Assembly: GCF_034424215.1 (NCBI RefSeq)
Contig: NZ_CP139960.1
Coordinates: 1,302,001 to 1,366,000, forward strand
Length of the DNA stretch: 64,000 bases
Origin: Niabella yanshanensis
Lineage (GTDB): Bacteria > Bacteroidota > Bacteroidia > Chitinophagales > Chitinophagaceae
Direction of reading: 5' to 3'
The position numbers and the translations under genes were made by a program. Of the stretch, positions 62,650 through 64,000 are shown piece by piece (within the stretch, counting starts at the first letter, position 1; each line of letters starts with the position of its first letter). The notes beneath the pieces were generated by a model. It was given only the letters and a program-made list of their open reading frames with translations. It searched no databases and was not told where the DNA came from.

Positions 62650-62692
62650 AACTCTTTATTTATATGCGTTAAAAATTCTGTTTATCTAAAAA

Positions 62693-63244
62693 TCAATCTT
62701 TTTTGTTTTTGAACTGGTCCAATCCTTTCCAGATCGGGTTTACGTCCGGTTTTGCAGGTTTGTCTCCCTCTAATTTATCCAACATTTTCAGCGCTTCCTG
62801 GTTGCATTGCGGTCCATCGGCATTATCATACCCACATGTTTTATGCATCGGGATGCTCAGGTTAATGAACTCGTATATCCAGTTTTCTACATTAAGGTGA
62901 CTTTCGCCACGGCCGATGTAGAAAACATCCGGGTCCCCCTCTTCATCATTCATCAACTCCGGTTCTTCTACCATCTTTACGGTGATGTTGAATTCGTCCC
63001 AGAGGTCGAGTTTTAAATCATTGTTACAACGGTCGCAGGTTACCATTAAATCGCCACCAATTTCAAACTTCAACTGCATAAAACTGCTTTTTTTGTCCAA
63101 AAGCAATTTTACCTGTGCGTGGCAATTGGTAAAATCCTGTTGCTGAAATGTCTCAAAGAACTTGTCCAAGATTTCGTAGTTAAACTCATGAACACCAGGC
63201 TTTAACCCCACAAATGCAATATCGTATTCTCTCCTGTTCATCAT
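62693..63244 (-). CDS. yceD: DUF177 (YceD-like) protein
   Basis: A 183-residue cytoplasmic protein of the DUF177 family, which lies before rpmF in most bacteria and is implicated in 23S rRNA accumulation. It has a CxxC pair (VTCDRCNNDL) typical of the family and a second Cys region (CGYDNADGPQC) near the C-terminus. Start ATG at 63244. Confidence 0.92.
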   Translation of the reverse strand: MMNRREYDIAFVGLKPGVHEFNYEILDKFFETFQQQDFTNCHAQVKLLLDKKSSFMQLKFEIGGDLMVTCDRCNNDLKLDLWDEFNITVKMVEEPELMNDEEGDPDVFYIGRGESHLNVENWIYEFINLSIPMHKTCGYDNADGPQCNQEALKMLDKLEGDKPAKPDVNPIWKGLDQFKNKKD

Positions 63245-63577
63245 AAAGACTACTTACCTCGAAATTAGAGCGTGCAAATGTACGAAGATTTTTGTAAAAA
63301 AGCAGGTTTCTTTTCAATATTATTTTAGGCTGTCAGCTTCAGTGCCCCTCTGAGCAACAGTTCCGGCTGCTCCAGGCTCCGCTTTGCTCCGGCCCTGCGG
63401 GCCATGCCTTTCACATCCGGCAGCTTCTCAACAATTTAACTATTCCAATCTTTTGCAGGCGCGTATAAAAAGACAGTTTTATACATTTCATTTTTTAACG
63501 TTTCACCCTGTCATCCTGTCATAAAGCTACTAAAATTCGCCTATCTTTGCACGCTTGAAACTAATAAAAAGAAATTA
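63245..63577. other. 333-base divergent intergenic region
   Basis: It separates yceD and miaB. A GC-rich stretch at about 63340-63420 has short self-complementary pieces (GGCTCCGCTTTGCTCC, GCCCTGCGGGC). No gene is seen. The miaB promoter box is at its right end. Confidence 0.4.
63542..63549 (+). promoter_or_regulatory. -7 box for miaB
   Basis: TATCTTTG in the context CCTATCTTTGCACGC lies 28 bases before the ATG at 63578. No strong -33 TTTG is visible. Confidence 0.55.
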
Positions 63578-64000
63578 ATGCTTGATTTGGTAGCGAATAA
63601 AACGCATGATGAACAACGGCAGGGAGAAAGTTATGCTCCTTTTTCGGTGGACCCTAATGAGTATCAAAAGAAATTCTATATCGAAAGCTATGGCTGCGCA
63701 ATGAACTTTGCCGACAGTGAAGTAGTGGCATCTATTTTAAACAAAGAAGGTTTTGGCGCTACGCGAAATGTGGAAGAAGCCAACCTTATTTTTATTAATA
63801 CCTGCTCTATACGCGAAAAAGCAGAGCAAACAGTTCGCAAGCGCCTGACAGAATTCAGGAAGCTGAAGGCCCGTAACCCCGGCACGCTGGTGGGCGTATT
63901 GGGTTGCATGGCAGAGCGTTTAAAATCCAAGTTTTTAGAAGAAGAAAAACTGGTAGATATTGTAGTAGGCCCTGATGCTTACCGCAGCCTGCCCAGGCTG
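63578..64000 (+). CDS. miaB: tRNA-2-methylthio-N6-dimethylallyladenosine synthase, 5' part
   Basis: The first 141 codons of a radical-SAM methylthiotransferase that modifies A37 of tRNAs reading UNN codons. The gene runs off the window end. The UPF0004 N-terminal domain is visible with its cluster cysteines: [32 protein letters not shown] and [13 protein letters not shown]. The radical-SAM CxxxCxxC motif lies beyond the edge. The N-terminal ~28 residues before the domain are a short family-variable extension. Confidence 0.95.
   Translation, partial: MLDLVANKTHDEQRQGESYAPFSVDPNEYQKKFYIESYGCAMNFADSEVVASILNKEGFGATRNVEEANLIFINTCSIREKAEQTVRKRLTEFRKLKARNPGTLVGVLGCMAERLKSKFLEEEKLVDIVVGPDAYRSLPRL

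Overview
The window looks like ordinary chromosome from a Bacteroidota bacterium, most probably of the family Chitinophagaceae. Evidence: two SusC/FecA-type TonB receptors, a FecR protein with a DUF4974-like C-terminus, many lipoproteins of Bacteroidota-type families (DUF4886, DUF4382, DUF1593, GH32 with DUF4980), and repeated promoters with the phylum's TAnnTTTG -7 box. Several of these promoters lie so close to the start codon that the transcript would be almost leaderless. The genus assignment is inference; there is no 16S gene.

Layout. 0.2-13.9 kb: signal peptidase I; a TPP-riboswitch-controlled TonB receptor; a reverse-strand ddl-PASTA-rhodanese group; a ferredoxin divergent from a LuxC-like acyl-CoA reductase; a DegP/HtrA protease; a DUF4886 protein; a GH13 amylase lipoprotein; ispH. 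13.9-21 kb: a large hybrid histidine kinase, a tRNA-Arg(ACG) with unusual tertiary-pair changes, a decayed PAS sensor gene, DUF3606 and a LIG-POL DNA ligase D. 21-28 kb: a cell-surface-signalling set (ECF sigma + DUF4382 lipoprotein, divergent FecR and STN-domain TonB receptor). 28-37 kb: accessory region with a DUF1593 hydrolase, palindromic repeats, a DoxD-DoxA fusion, a lone response regulator, rlmH, and a small GIY-YIG nuclease between two copies of a tRNA-Asp 3' half; then a HEAT-like protein and a serine hydrolase with a histone-H1-like tail. 37-44 kb: NAD(P)H-hydrate repair enzyme, a thioredoxin-reductase-like flavoprotein, a peroxiredoxin-thioredoxin-small protein operon, a phosphoribosyltransferase and a membrane Fe-S protein followed by a gene cut by an in-frame amber codon. 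44-52.5 kb: LysE exporter, pcm, and a GDP-heptose cluster (GT4, hddA, gmhA, GH32, fused hddC-gmhB) ending with purU. 52.5-61.3 kb: GNAT; TetR-TolC-adaptor-RND efflux operon; second TetR with an SBF-like transporter. 61.3-64 kb: yceD-rpmF-plsX and, divergently, the 5' part of miaB, which runs off the window.

The most unusual item is at 34.07-34.59 kb. A 98-bp direct repeat (one mismatch, 375-bp spacing) carries the tRNA-Asp 3' half, its terminator, a leader and the first five codons of a GIY-YIG gene. It brackets one intact 86-aa GIY-YIG gene, as expected of a minimal tRNA-parasitic mobile module. The distal copy is broken by a stretch resembling an insertion-sequence end.
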